64,000 nt of DNA from Hamiltosporidium tvaerminnensis (Eukaryota > Microsporidia > Dubosqiidae). Below are positions 24,034-35,694 of this stretch, in pieces. The position numbers and the translations under genes were made by a program. Location: contig JAKIMF020000004.1 of NCBI GenBank assembly GCA_022605425.2, positions 1,113,501-1,177,500 on the forward strand. Reading direction: 5' to 3'. The notes under the pieces are model-generated. The model worked only from the letters and a program-made list of their open reading frames with translations, searched no databases and had not been told where the DNA came from. Numbering within the stretch: position 1 is the stretch's first letter; the number at the start of each line of letters is the position of its first letter.

Positions 24034-26388
24034 ATGAATATTTGGACAGCTTTGTGGTTAAAGGCATATTATAAACCTGATAGATTCTATGTGTTTAGAT
24101 TTATTCTGTCTATGTTTATAAGATTGAATTTTGTTATCTCCTATAGATTTACTTATATATTTGAAAGAAGAAGAAATTTAGAAATTATATTTTATGAAGA
24201 GATACAGAATTCACAAGTGTACATAGAAAAATCAGAAGATTGTTTCGATATGAAAATTTATTATGCTGTAGACTCTATAAGTTTAAGCAAAACAAATCAG
24301 GTTTTTACATATAGAAAAGAAAATTTTATTGGTTTTGAAATTTTAAACGATTTTTTAAATGCAAATACATTTCAAAATGTGCATGGAAAAGTTGAATGCA
24401 ATTTTGATTTAGCCTACATTTTTAAAATTACTAAAGATATCTCGGAATTACCCGATAGAATGAACACTCATCGATTTGATTGCCTATTTTCAATATGTAG
24501 AAATCTTAAAGTAATCAAAAATAGAAATATTTTTAAACTTCTTGAAGTAATAATCATTAAAACATATTTTTGTCAAGTTAAGAAGTATATAGTTTACAAA
24601 TATAGAAAACTAGAGAAAATAATTAAATCTATTTCATTTGAAAAAATTGATTTTTACATGAAGAAAAATCTCATCTCTTCCTTTCTGAACATTTTAATGA
24701 TCAGACATACTTTTTACGAAGATAATTTAATATTATTACAAAACACAAAACTTTTTGAAATTTCTTCATTTTATGACCACATTCCATATAAAAATTTATT
24801 GATAAATGATTATATGATATTCGGTTATTTTGAAAAAATGCTCAAAAACCAATGTCTTTTTAATATTTTAGAAATTTTACTGAGTGAAATTAACATTAAA
24901 TCCCTATTACTTGATAATATTAAGGAATTTGAGACTAGAGATAACTATCACAGTTATTCCATCTTTTCAATGAAGATTTTTAGATCAATTGTTATTTCTA
25001 ATTTTTCTGGATCGCCTCATGTGGTTTTGTATGAACTAAGTAAAGCTATTCACGTAAATTTAGAAATATTTGGTTTGGAAAATATAATTATGAACGCAAA
25101 ATACTTTAATTTGATTTTAAAAAACCATAAGTTAAAAGTTTTGATATTAGATAACATTTCAATGAATGGTGGCGGTATATACTATCTTAATGATTATATT
25201 AAGTTAAATAATACATTAGAATTTATTGATTTTCGAAATCCTCAAAATAATTTTACTTGGTGGATTAGTTTTGTTAAGTCATCAAATATTAAGAAAATTT
25301 TAATTACTTTTAATTCGTTACAAATTGAAGAAAATTTTATAAAAGAATTTTGTGGATTGAATTCCGAAGTTCATATATTGTTGTTGCAAATAAATTTTTG
25401 CTTTTTTGCTATGTCTAAAGGATTTTGTAAATCTTTAAGGTATTTCAAATCACTTCAGACCTTGAAACTTTATAATTATGAATCAAATAAAGATATTGAG
25501 CCGTATTTATTAAAAGCCTTAAATAATATGAAAGATTTAACGGTTTTGGAAATAGAATATAGTGAATTTGGAAAGAAATTTTACAATTTTTTAAGTGCGA
25601 ATCAAAAAATCGGTGGTTTGAAGATTAATAATAACTTTTCCAAACATGAAATTTTAAATCTTAAACCATTTATTAATTACAAAACCTTAAATCTACTATT
25701 TTTGAAAAGTATAAGGATTAGTGAATCTGGTTTAATAGAAATTTTCAAATTAGAAAACCTGAAGATTTTGTCTTTAAAGGCATGTACGTTAACGGCAATC
25801 GGAAATCCAAAATCTCTAAATTTTATGTCAAAAAAACTTTCTTCGCTATGTTTACAAGGTACTGATCTAAATTTGCTGAAATATGTCGATATGCTAACTC
25901 ACCTCAGATACCTAAAAAATCTAAAATTAATCGCAAAAGAATTAGAGATGTATCGTCTCGCAAAATTGAACAGCTTGTGCAATGTAACTTTTAATAAACT
26001 TTTTTATAACTGGGGTATCTTAGATTCAAATGATTTAAATAGAATAAAATCGTTTGAAGTTCTGGAGGTGTTAGATCTCTGTGGATGTAAATTTATTGAA
26101 GGAAGCTTGTGTGATTTGGGAAAAGATTGTAAGTTCTTTAATTCTTTGCAAAAATTGAATTTATATTTCGTAAAGCTTACATTGGATGATTTTATATATT
26201 TAAGGAATTTTAAAAATTTAAAAAACTTAAAATTGATGTTCTATGATCTTCGATTACTTCAAATAAACATAAATCTTTTTTGTTTAAAAACGTGTCATTT
26301 TTCGCTTAAAAAAATATATGATAAAAACAATGGTATGAGCATATTGAATTATTTAAAAGAAGAAAGTATTGATGGAATTTATGACTAA
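24034..26388 (+). CDS. Leucine-rich-repeat protein
   Basis: A 784-residue open frame with no close relative in the window. The N-terminus has two hydrophobic stretches (about residues 19-47), possibly a membrane anchor or buried helix. Residues about 60-300 are a helical region I cannot assign. From about 350 to 775 there are irregular leucine-rich repeats with the LxxLxLxx pattern, such as SLQTLKLYNYE, NLKILSLKACTL, VLEVLDLCGC and SLQKLNLYFVKL, spaced about 25-45 residues apart. Expanded LRR families of unknown role are known in microsporidia. Such repeats usually mediate protein contacts, and the partner is unknown. No catalytic motif is visible. The start is the first ATG after an upstream stop. 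The frame is intact over 2.3 kb, which strongly supports a real gene. Confidence 0.85.
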   Translation: MNIWTALWLKAYYKPDRFYVFRFILSMFIRLNFVISYRFTYIFERRRNLEIIFYEEIQNSQVYIEKSEDCFDMKIYYAVDSISLSKTNQVFTYRKENFIGFEILNDFLNANTFQNVHGKVECNFDLAYIFKITKDISELPDRMNTHRFDCLFSICRNLKVIKNRNIFKLLEVIIIKTYFCQVKKYIVYKYRKLEKIIKSISFEKIDFYMKKNLISSFLNILMIRHTFYEDNLILLQNTKLFEISSFYDHIPYKNLLINDYMIFGYFEKMLKNQCLFNILEILLSEINIKSLLLDNIKEFETRDNYHSYSIFSMKIFRSIVISNFSGSPHVVLYELSKAIHVNLEIFGLENIIMNAKYFNLILKNHKLKVLILDNISMNGGGIYYLNDYIKLNNTLEFIDFRNPQNNFTWWISFVKSSNIKKILITFNSLQIEENFIKEFCGLNSEVHILLLQINFCFFAMSKGFCKSLRYFKSLQTLKLYNYESNKDIEPYLLKALNNMKDLTVLEIEYSEFGKKFYNFLSANQKIGGLKINNNFSKHEILNLKPFINYKTLNLLFLKSIRISESGLIEIFKLENLKILSLKACTLTAIGNPKSLNFMSKKLSSLCLQGTDLNLLKYVDMLTHLRYLKNLKLIAKELEMYRLAKLNSLCNVTFNKLFYNWGILDSNDLNRIKSFEVLEVLDLCGCKFIEGSLCDLGKDCKFFNSLQKLNLYFVKLTLDDFIYLRNFKNLKNLKLMFYDLRLLQININLFCLKTCHFSLKKIYDKNNGMSILNYLKEESIDGIYD

Positions 26389-28000
26389 CTATTAAATTTG
26401 AAATTCATTTATTTAACATATTCTGTTTTTTAAATTATAAATACATTATCTTTTTAATATTTCTTACCTATACATTTTTTATTAAAAATTTAAAAATTTA
26501 ACATTTACAAAATAAAATGTGCAAAGAATGTTGATTTAACTATTTTTTTGAAACATAAAGTTTATCAGTAGGGTATAATATTTAAAAAATCCAAATTTCA
26601 CTTTAATAAATATCAGCCTCAATTTCTATCAGAAATTATCAATATAGTCTAATATAACCGATGAACTTTGATCAGGGTTTTCTGCTCATAATTTCAATTT
26701 TGCAACGATCTCGTATTTTAATTTCGAGTTTAAGCCAATTTACGCCCTAAACATTTAATTAATATCTACACATTTCGTGATTTTATTAAGTTTTACTTTG
26801 AAGATTATAGGTTTTTCTCGCTTTTTTATACGCAAAAAAATGTAGTAGTGTATCAAAAACCTCTTGGATGTACCATAAAGGATTAAGAAAAAGTATTCTT
26901 TAGAATGAAAGACTTTTTATTACTTAATGCGAGGCGAAATAAATCCAAAGGAAATTACGAACTGATTACCACATAGTTATTTTGATGTTTTACTTTGAAC
27001 TAGAAAAATACACTTTGTTTGAGAAAAAAAGTTAATACATTAATTCATATAAAATAAACAACATAAATATACCTTCAAAATTGAAATACTGGTGTAACTT
27101 TTCCCATATATACGTAATATACTATGTAAATAATATTTAAAAGTGAATGTTTGACTTACATATCTGATACAATTACGATGCTTTGTACACTATGACCATA
27201 AAATATATTAAAATAAAGAAAAAATAATAATTTACCATGATGAAAATGAGCAGCAGCACCCCTGTAAATACTTAGATTGTGCACTAAAATCAGAAAGAAA
27301 TACGAATAAATTATATTATAAATCATAGAAAAAAGAGTTTTCCAACCAGAATTCTAAAATATCATAATAAAAAATATTTTCTTTTGCAAAAATGACGATT
27401 TAAATAATAGATATTCCAAAAATGAGCCGTGGATCTTTCAATTTAAAGTTGTTAAAGCGAATTATTCTGTTGATACGAACACATTTTATGATTTAACTAA
27501 ATAAATTCTGCGCGTGATACAGTCAATTATCTAATTCGATACAAGAATTCGATATAAAAAATGATAAAATTTTTTATATTAATAGAATTTAGATAATTTA
27601 GTAAGTCATTTTTTAGATAATTACTTTACTATCAGAGCTCTTTTTCAATATGAAATCCTTGAATTGATTGTATTTATAATTTCTTCATACAAAAACTTAT
27701 TTCTTTTCACAAAAAACTTTATATTACTTTGCAACTACCAGCTTGAAAAGAATAGACTATACCAATTGTTATACATACTCTTAATTTTTAACCCGGAAAT
27801 CATTTTACAACTAAATTTCGAATCACTTTCTAAAATAGTAAATACGGGTGTAATGATTCTAGATCAAGTATCGGTTTTAGATTCTTATCTTTCTTAAAAG
27901 AATTGAGTACTGAGCCGACACCTCGAATTAAAGAATGCATCAACGTCTAAAAAATACCTATAAAATAATAAAAGCAACACACTTATTATATACTTAATAG
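26389..28000. other. AT-rich stretch downstream of the LRR gene
   Basis: Nothing convincing. A 77-codon Ile/Leu-rich frame at 27664-27897 has no identifying feature. Confidence 0.5.
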
Positions 28001-28009
28001 CTCACTCCT

Positions 28010-28210
28010 TCCCTACGATTAGAACACAATCCCATGATGAATCATAGCTTCGCCAAGTTCTAGGCGTTTCAAAGACAATTTTCTCTGATTGGTTAGGTTT
28101 TCAGCCTCACGCAAACTTTCCGAACGAAAGATAAAGAGTGCGCCAACTGGGGAATGAACAGGGCCCTTCGAAATCAGATTCAGATATCCTCACCACTAGA
28201 CCATTGGGGA
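28010..28210 (-). repeat. tRNA-like SINE candidate
   Basis: The minus strand from 28210 starts TCCCCAATGGTCTAGTGGTG, very like the 5' part and A box of eukaryotic tRNA-Glu/Gln genes. A degenerate B-box-like GTTCATTCC lies near 28157, and TTGG near 28145 can pair with CCAA of the acceptor. The anticodon arm is poor. The tRNA-like head is followed by a GC-richer body (about 28135-28010) ending in AAGGAGTGAGC, then AT-rich DNA. This layout is that of a tRNA-derived SINE. A plain tRNA pseudogene is the alternative. Confidence 0.5.
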
Positions 28211-29885
28211 CAAAACTACCACACTGAACCTGAAAAACACTTAGTAGATATTCTAAGCTTCTAGTAGAAAAATTATTAAAACTGAAATATATGCTATCTC
28301 GAGCTTGCAATCATTATAATAGTGGTTAAAGTTGCAAAACCAAAGAAAAGTAGCAATAAAATTCATGCTACCAAAACGAGATTTTTTCATATAAATTATT
28401 GGTTCTGTAAAAGTCAAAGTATAATAAACATGCCTGAATGAGATTACGTAATATTTTGTTTATGAATGGCACAACGAATCAAAAAGTGTTATTAAAAAAA
28501 TGATATGTTTTTTTTTACGAAATTTGAATAATCGGATTATGAAACCTTGGGATCTTTTCTCAATGTTAAAAAATAGAATAATGTTCATTCCTGAGTTTAA
28601 TTAATAGTCTAAATATAATACCGATGAGAAAATAAATTTGTTTTTATTGCCAAAAACGTGTTTCTTATAAATTCATTATATTTGCGAAACTTTCGTTTGA
28701 AGGTCTATGAAAGCTTCAAAAGCACGAGAAGACTTCTGAACCAAACCATAATGCTGAAAAAATCAATTTATTAGTGAGTAAAAAGTTAATTTAGAATGTA
28801 ACAAGAATTTTATCAGTGAAAATAAGATAAAATAATATGATTACACGATGTTTATAATAATAACATGAATCGAAAGAAAACATTTAATATCTGAAAGGTA
28901 TAACCATTTAAGAGTCTCAAAGACCGTTCGATATTTTTAAAGCATAAAACCCACAAAATAAATTGTTTATAAATAAGGTTAAAATTCATGTTTAGATGAT
29001 TAAAGAATCTCTCTCTACAATTTTGTGGACTGAAACATCTTTAATTTTGGCAAAGCAATCAAATTAGTGTTATATAACCGTGTAGAAGAAATACCCAGCC
29101 ATAATTTATTATATAAGTATTAATTCTGCATATGCTAGCCTTTACGTAAAATAATTAAGTAGCAGATTTATTATAAGATATAATATTAATTGACTGTTAT
29201 AAAATCATAGTTAGATTAGAAAATATATTCGCATAAATATGTATTTGCTTTTAAAAACTTTATGGCTAAAATATAAAAATACACTAATGATTCAACAATC
29301 GTTGCAAATAAAAGATTCTGTTTGGTTAGATACATCCAGTCGAGGGCCAATATGAAAAAATAAAGGCAAGAAAACGATGAAAAAAACTTCGGATTAATAA
29401 ATCTTGCTTCCATAAGTACAAAAAATTCACTAAGAATCCAAAGTTCTAAAACGAATAATAATAAAGAGGTTTACCCTATGAATTCAAAAGAATTAAAGCT
29501 TTCGAAAAACGATTTTTTTTGGTTTAATTTGCATGAAACAATAATTTTGGAACATAACATGGATGTTGTCAAATATGATATTCGAATGCTGTAACATACT
29601 TACACTCTGTGAAAAAGACATTGGTATGAATTTATGAGCTAAAATTAAAATTTTGCGAATTATATCTTTTTATTTTGACCAATCAAAATATTATTTTTCT
29701 AAAGGCGAGTTTTATTATTTCACAATCTCTTTAACAGAACTGACTGAAATCAGATTCAAAGCATATAAACCAAGATGATTTTAGAATTTAAATGATTCAA
29801 ACACAATAATGCTCATATTTTAGACGTTCACTATAATTCGTTCTAAAATTTAGAAAAAAACATATATTATTTATTTTTCTTATAT
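28211..29885. other. AT-rich gene desert
   Basis: No gene recognised. A 65-codon frame at 29216-29413 (minus) has a hydrophobic stretch but no other support. Confidence 0.5.
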
Positions 29886-29889
29886 TATT

Positions 29890-30140
29890 AAATTCCTAGG
29901 TATAGATTTATTCTCGGCAATACAGCTCCACATGAGCCGTAGTCTCTTCCAGCAATGCCACCCACCGGTCTCTTTCCAGTGGGTTCTTTTACTTTTTTGG
30001 GTGTCGTAAAAAGGTGGTTTTAAAGGGTGGATTGTTAACTAAACTTCCAACTTGGAGGAAGAATCCTTTTTAATCGCCTCGTACGACAAGTAGAGAATAA
30101 CCCAAGTCAAATCTGCTCCCGCCATGGTTGGGAATAGATA
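29890..30140. repeat. GC-richer retroposon-like island
   Basis: About 250 bp of markedly higher GC in an AT-rich desert. It includes CCACCCACCGGTCTCTTTCC (29959) and ATCGCCTCGTACGACAAGTA (30074). From memory, the latter resembles conserved tails of arthropod retroposons; I cannot verify this. No open frame of useful length. Orientation is unknown. Confidence 0.4.
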
Positions 30141-30144
30141 TAAA

Positions 30145-30972
30145 TACCGACTAAAATTAGTCTATGTGCGAACCAAATATATTATCTATAGACTATAAAA
30201 TTTGACACTTTAATTACCTTGTATGAGTTAATATTAGGTCACAAATCAAATGAATCTTCTTAAAAATCAATCGAAGTTTTGTAAAATAATGTTAAAAGAT
30301 AATTTGTTTCAATACGCTCATTTCTTTTCCCACGTATGGAATAAAAAAGACACTTGAAATAAAGATTTGCTTGGTTTTAGGTGTTCCAGTGAATTTTTTT
30401 TCGTATGCTAATGTTGTGTATTTACCGCAAACTTAATTGAACAAAGTCAAAATAAATTTCAAGAATCTTTATAAAATCAATGATACAAAATTATCTGTTC
30501 TGACGATATTTTTTTCTTTTTTATACTGTATCGATGCGTTATAATATATTTTTCAAATATATTTGAATACTCACCAATTTCAGATATTAAGATCGAAAAT
30601 TAAAAATTGAATGAAAATTAAGAATATAAATTATAATCAGGAGATTATAGAATAGAAAAATCTAGATAATAGACTAAGATACTAGTCAAATGTAATTTGA
30701 GTACTTATTAAAGAATATTGTGAGTTTTATATTGTATAAAATCTCTAAAAATAGGCAACCCAAAGTATGTATCATTTTATTAACCCTATATTCATATATT
30801 TTTTTTTCGGTGCCAAGTCAAATATTTATATGCAGGTCCTAATATTTTATTTCAAGTATTTGAATGAAAAATATCCACGTTTCGGTTTCTTATTTCGCAT
30901 CTCAAATAAAATTTATAAATTTTTAATTTTTTTTTATTAAAATATTTAATTGAGTATTTTTTTTGGCTTAAT
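30145..30972. other. AT-rich intergenic stretch
   Basis: No gene or element recognised. The last 11 bases (TTTGGCTTAAT, 30962-30972) form the left target-site duplication of the next element. Confidence 0.5.
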
Positions 30973-31688
30973 AACTTTATTTAAAAGTATCACATCTTTT
31001 TGAAATAGTGGCAAGTGTTATATTTTTTCCCATGACATTAACCCAGTTTTAGGTTTAACATAAATAACTATTACCACAAAACTCCATCGGTACTCCCTGC
31101 GATACCTACGTCCCAACGCCCTTTCATCTACCAAGTGTGTAGAACCTAATTACTACGCGAGGCAATTGCCCGGAGTTCGTTAATGTCCGTTGCATGGAGT
31201 GTGATCGAAGGTCGAAGCACCCCAAAACCATGCAGCATTCCCACTTACTCTCACTTCCTGAATTAATAAACTTCTAGCTGAGATGTATTTCAGAGACTTA
31301 TATGGGCGTCAACTAGACAGTGCAATGCCATACCAACAGGTATAACCTGCTACTTAGCTTTCCTGGTTTTAAATGGCTTTTTGTTTTATATCTCCAGGCT
31401 CTAGGTCTTCTAACCCGAGTAAACAAGGCCAGGTTTCCATGCTTTTACATGGCAAATACCTACATGTTCAGCTGCGGTCTGCAATCTAGTTACCTAAAAA
31501 ACTATAAATAAATTTGTAAAAAAAGTTTCGTCATTTCATAGATCTCTCCTTCTCATGCAAACCCATGGAATAACAGAAGATTTAATGTGGTTTTATTCCC
31601 ACAAAAAATCCAAACAATAATCCTCACATCAATTTGCCACACTCATTTCTAAGTAAAAAAGTTTTTATGGGTTATCTTCCCTCCACTA
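30973..31688 (-). mobile_element. Retroposon family R735, copy F, with target-site duplication
   Basis: A 716-bp inverted copy with the full set of family landmarks. It is directly flanked by TTTGGCTTAAT (30962-30972) and TTTGGCTGCGT (31689-31699), an 11-base duplication with 8 matches. The 5' end of the element faces the U1-C-like gene, whose preferred start lies 45 bp away. The frame at 31320-31511 is internal and not a gene. Confidence 0.85.
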
Positions 31689-31723
31689 TTTGGCTGCGTA
31701 AATTTAAATTTTATAATAAAATG

Positions 31724-31728
31724 TCCCC
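31724..31728 (+). promoter_or_regulatory. C-rich motif before the U1-C-like start
   Basis: TCCCC lies 4 bases before the ATG at 31733. It resembles the CCC-type start signal of microsporidia and argues for the second of two close ATGs. Confidence 0.4.
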
Positions 31729-31732
31729 GAAT

Positions 31733-32224
31733 ATGTCTCGTTTTTATTGTGACTTTTGTAAAGTAATTTTACCAAATTGTTCTCAAAAAAGTAAAGAAAC
31801 ACACAGAGATGGTTTTAAACACAAACAACTGCGAACCACCTATTATAACGACATGCTAAGCAAAAAAGAAATATTTTCAAAAATAAATGACACTATTTAC
31901 AAAATAAAAATGTATAATAATATTAAACAGAGTGAAGAAGTCATTAAAATAAATGAACCTTCGAGAAAAAACATAGAAAAGGTGGAAAAAAAGGATGAAA
32001 ACAAAATAAAATCAGAGTTTTTGAATATATTTAACGAATCATGCAATAAAATACAAAATATCAAATTTGAAATGCCCAATTTTAATATTCCACCCGATTT
32101 TATTTACCCACCACCACCAAAAAATTTTAGACTGCCTAAGGATTTTGATTTCTCAAATATTAGTAATTTTCCAAAGAATATGCAAGAAGCGATTCAGAAA
32201 TTTACATCAGATTCACATAATTAG
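31733..32224 (+). CDS. U1 snRNP protein C-like zinc finger protein
   Basis: A 163-residue protein if it begins MSRFYCDFC. Residues 4-35 match the U1-C type C2H2 finger: YCDFCKVIL, then THRDGFKHK, with Cys-x2-Cys and His-x5-His. In the spliceosome, U1-C stabilises U1 snRNP on the 5' splice site. The rest is Lys/Glu-rich and then Pro-rich (PPPPKNFRLP), as in U1-C tails. An ATG 12 bases upstream (31721) is possible; the frame further upstream lies in retroposon F and its flank and cannot be original coding sequence. Other matrin-type zinc finger proteins share this motif, so U1-C is likely but not certain. Confidence 0.75.
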   Translation: MSRFYCDFCKVILPNCSQKSKETHRDGFKHKQLRTTYYNDMLSKKEIFSKINDTIYKIKMYNNIKQSEEVIKINEPSRKNIEKVEKKDENKIKSEFLNIFNESCNKIQNIKFEMPNFNIPPDFIYPPPPKNFRLPKDFDFSNISNFPKNMQEAIQKFTSDSHN

Positions 32225-32565
32225 TTATCTAATCAACCATTATGTATAATTTATGAAACATGTATTTAGTACAATCAAAATACATTATTTCCTTCTTATC
32301 ATATGCATATTACATGTTTCATCTAAATTCTTCCTTTTTTTAATTGCAAGTTAAATTAAAAATTAAACCAAAACAAATTTTATTGTCAGTTTCAAATAAT
32401 TCGATAAATTATATAATAATTTTACCATAAATTTAAAAGTGAATTTATTTTGTTATTTCACATAAATTATGAATAGTAAAATAAATCTTGGTATATAATT
32501 ATATTGGTATTCTTTTGTAAAAATACTTAAATCTTTTTAAAAAATAATTTTCTATATAGTATATT
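32225..32565. other. AT-rich spacer between U1-C-like gene and retrotransposon
   Basis: No feature recognised. Probable 3' flank of the U1-C-like gene. Confidence 0.45.
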
Positions 32566-32567
32566 TT

Positions 32568-35035
32568 TATTTAATAAAATTCTGGGTTAACAAATTTTTC
32601 TTTTTAAATAATTCTTTCCACCATTTCAACCACTTCTATCTCTTCCTCCAACTCCAACTCTTCATTTGTATTAGTTGTTGGTTCCTTTGCCGTGGTTATG
32701 CCATCCAAAATAAGGGGTAAAATATTTTTTGTATTTTCCGTTTTAACATCATCTTCCTCGTTGTCTCTTGCTTTAAAGGGGGTATTGGTTGTTTATGCAT
32801 CTCAGCTCCTAAGATAACACTTAATGATGCTCTCTCCCAGCTCTCCTCGGCATTTGGACCAGACTCAAGTCCTCTTCGTCGATCAAAAGAAATTGTTTCG
32901 ACTGTTTTCTTGAGTACTATGGATTGTATATATGCCTCTACATTCATGGGTATTTGCAGTCTCTTAACATACGTCTTATGGTATTTTGTCACAATACCGT
33001 CCCAGGTCATCACATAAGGAATTATCTCTACATTGCATTTATAAATAAGACTTAACTCATTTGCTAATAGGTCATACTTCCTAAGCTTCTCTGTTTCAAC
33101 TATTTGAAGAGAGTCTTGGGATGTGATTCCTACTTCAATGAGGGTTATCCTATTCTGTCTCTTGTCTAAAATAAATATATCTGGTCTGTTACACCAGATC
33201 TTGACATCAGTTTTTATTCTGGTGTCCACTCTTATCTCTGCATATTCGTTATCAAGAATTTCTTGAACTTAGTGGCTTCTAATTTGTTTCGAAGACTTAA
33301 ACTTATATTTATTCAGCAAGAGTAAATGTATACATCGTACCACTTCATTATGTCGTCTAGTATAGTCATGACCAAGCATTTTTTCACATCTCGTTGCTAA
33401 GTGATCAACAGTTTTCCTAGACTGGTTGCAGTGTTGACACATACCTTCTGCACCCCAGAATACATTTCTATCCTGGATATAACAGAACACTGCTTCATTA
33501 CGTGATCTTACACTTCCTTTCTTTAACCATCTTGAGGAGTCATTTACACTTACCAGCTCGTTATTTCTAGCGCTATATAACTTTGAATGTAGTTTTCGAT
33601 TTTTGATTTCGTTATATAGGTTAGCTAGTTGAGCTTCTTCCAATTTCTTTTTTGTGACTTCCTCTTCCAACCCGTATTTTATTTTTAAAAAGTTTTTAAT
33701 TAGTGAAAGGTGGGTTTTATTATTATTCTTAACCTTTAGGATTGCTGCTCTTCTGGTCGATGTATCTTTATGTTTTTCCAGACAATCCAAGAGTTGCAAA
33801 AGCATATGTTCGCTTTTTAACTCGACACTATGTAAACCTCTTCCAAGTTCTTTACGTGGAAGGTATAGACGTTCTTTGCATCCTGGGCGTAGAAGTATTT
33901 TGTTCTTTACTAGCACTGCACGCACCGCATCATCTAACTTAGAGAAGTCAGCCGGTTCTAGTCGGTGTACACTTATATGATAGTTTAGTAAAGAAATTGC
34001 ATGTTGATTAATGGCTTGAAATAAATTTCTTGCATTTAATCTCGTGCGACAAAGTCTTTCTACTCGTGCTATAAGTTTGGTCTGTACTTCCTCAAACGAC
34101 TTACTTGTTGGAATTCCTCTGCTATCTTCTATAATTCCAAGGTATTTATAAAAACCTATTCCTTCAAGAAGAGTAGCAGTATCTTCACAACATGGATCAT
34201 TAGTGGCTGACTTCTCTTTGTTAATTTCCAATCCTATATTATTCATAAACTTTTTAACCTCCTCTGTCATTTCTTCCAATGTTTGTCCATCTTCGGCAAG
34301 AAGCTTAAGATCATCAATAAACAAGAGATGATTAGTCGCGTGGGATTCTGCATCTGTCTTTATTGTCACTTTTGTGTATTTCTCATTAAGCTTTCGGCTC
34401 AATGGATCCATACACAACACAAACAATAATGGTGACAAACTATCTCCTTGCAGAATCCCTCTATCAATCTTCTTGCTCATAATTTTTTCAGGCCCTATTG
34501 ATATATCAATTTTCCATTTTGATATAATTACCTTAATAAATTTCAGGATCCAATCAGGTAAATTAAGGTTTTCAATACATTGAGTCAAATAAGCATGATC
34601 TATTGAATCATAAGCTTTTTTGACATCAATCCATGTTGCCTTAAGATTGTTTCCGTACTCCTTATTAATGGCAATATTCAATAGGGCCTGTTCTTTCGCT
34701 CCTTGCACTCCTCTTACTGCTCCCAACTGATTTTCTGAAAGTAATCCTCGTCTTTCCACCTCAACCTGAACCACTTTAGTGACACATTTTGTAGTCAGTT
34801 TATACAGGTTTGACATACAAGTTATTGGCCTGTAATCAGAGCCAGTCTTTGGTGTACCTTTAGGTATCAGATAAGTAAGTCCACAATAATACCAATCGGC
34901 TTGAGGCGTTCCTTCTAAACATATGGCTTTTACAATATCGTAAAGATATTTATGAAGGCTCGTAAGTTTCTTGATGTAAAAGTTATAAATACCATCAATT
35001 CCAGCGGCTTTCCAGTTAGGCAGCCAATTATAGTA
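32568..35035 (-). mobile_element. R4/Dong-like non-LTR retrotransposon, 5'-truncated
   Basis: The largest copy of the family. It begins abruptly within the reverse transcriptase at about 35033 (LPNWKAAGIDGIYNFYIKKL) and ends near 32570 with TTCTGGGTTAACAAA in plus orientation, matching the 3' end of the copy at 16445. AT-rich, non-homologous DNA precedes the start, as expected for 5' truncation during target-primed reverse transcription. Decayed relatives lie at 42.5-46.0 and 51.2-51.8 kb. Confidence 0.9.
32696..35035 (-). pseudogene. R4/Dong-like reverse transcriptase-endonuclease with one in-frame stop
   Basis: One frame runs from about 35035 to 32696, broken only by TAA at 33271-33269. 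The RT shows ATWIDVKKAYDSIDHAYL (motif A), GILQGDSLSPLLFVLCMDPL (B) and HLLFIDDLKLL (C, with IDD in place of the usual ADD). Near the C-terminus CQHCNQSRKTVDHLATRCEK and RRHNEVVRCIH form the CCHC-type finger. After the stop, RPDIFILDKRQNRITLIEVG is the PD-(D/E)xK endonuclease of this clade. The downstream part (33229-32696) would otherwise appear as a separate frame. The fragment at 17.1 kb has a Ser codon at the stop position, so the stop is a recent point change. Without the 5' end the copy cannot move alone. Confidence 0.9.
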
Positions 35036-35690
35036 TATAACAATATAAATATTATAATCAAATTCCACTGATACTTTATTTATATGAATGAAATAAAACA
35101 GATATTCACTAGCAAAATAAATTTTGGGTTTGTTGTAAATAAATTCACTAAATAGCAAACAAATAGATTTAGGTTACGACGTAGTTCCTAATAAATTGCC
35201 CTAATATAATCATTTAAAAATATAGTTATGAAATCTTTAATCTTGAAATTTTCATTAAATATAAATTTTTTTTAATCGAAATATTTGTGTAATAATCTTG
35301 TTATTGGGACAAATGAATATTAATAGAAATCAAATTATTTTGTCCTAATTTGGGTAAGAAGAATAATTTAAAAGACACTGTATAGAAATTATAAAATATT
35401 TTTAGTTATTTAAGAATTAAATTAAAAATATGGAAAAAACTACTGAAAATATTGACATTGATTTTCATTTACTACAATAATTTTTTTATATAGTTAATGC
35501 AATTTTGGACATTAATGTATTGAAAGGTATATGATTCTTGACTTTTTTTCTTACAAAATTATTTTATAATTTGAAAATTTATACAAAAAGAATGTTACTT
35601 GCTAATGTATAATGTGATAAATGTAATTTTCAAAATATCATAATTTACAGTTTATTTAAATAAATTGGTTGTGACAGTTAACCACTTTTA
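35036..35690. other. AT-rich stretch
   Basis: Nothing recognised. The first 120 bases extend the RT frame upstream but show no homology to it. Confidence 0.45.
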
Positions 35691-35694
35691 AAAC

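Noticed and set aside
28107-28310. 67-codon minus-strand frame
   Set aside because: Overlaps the tRNA-like SINE candidate and has no protein features.
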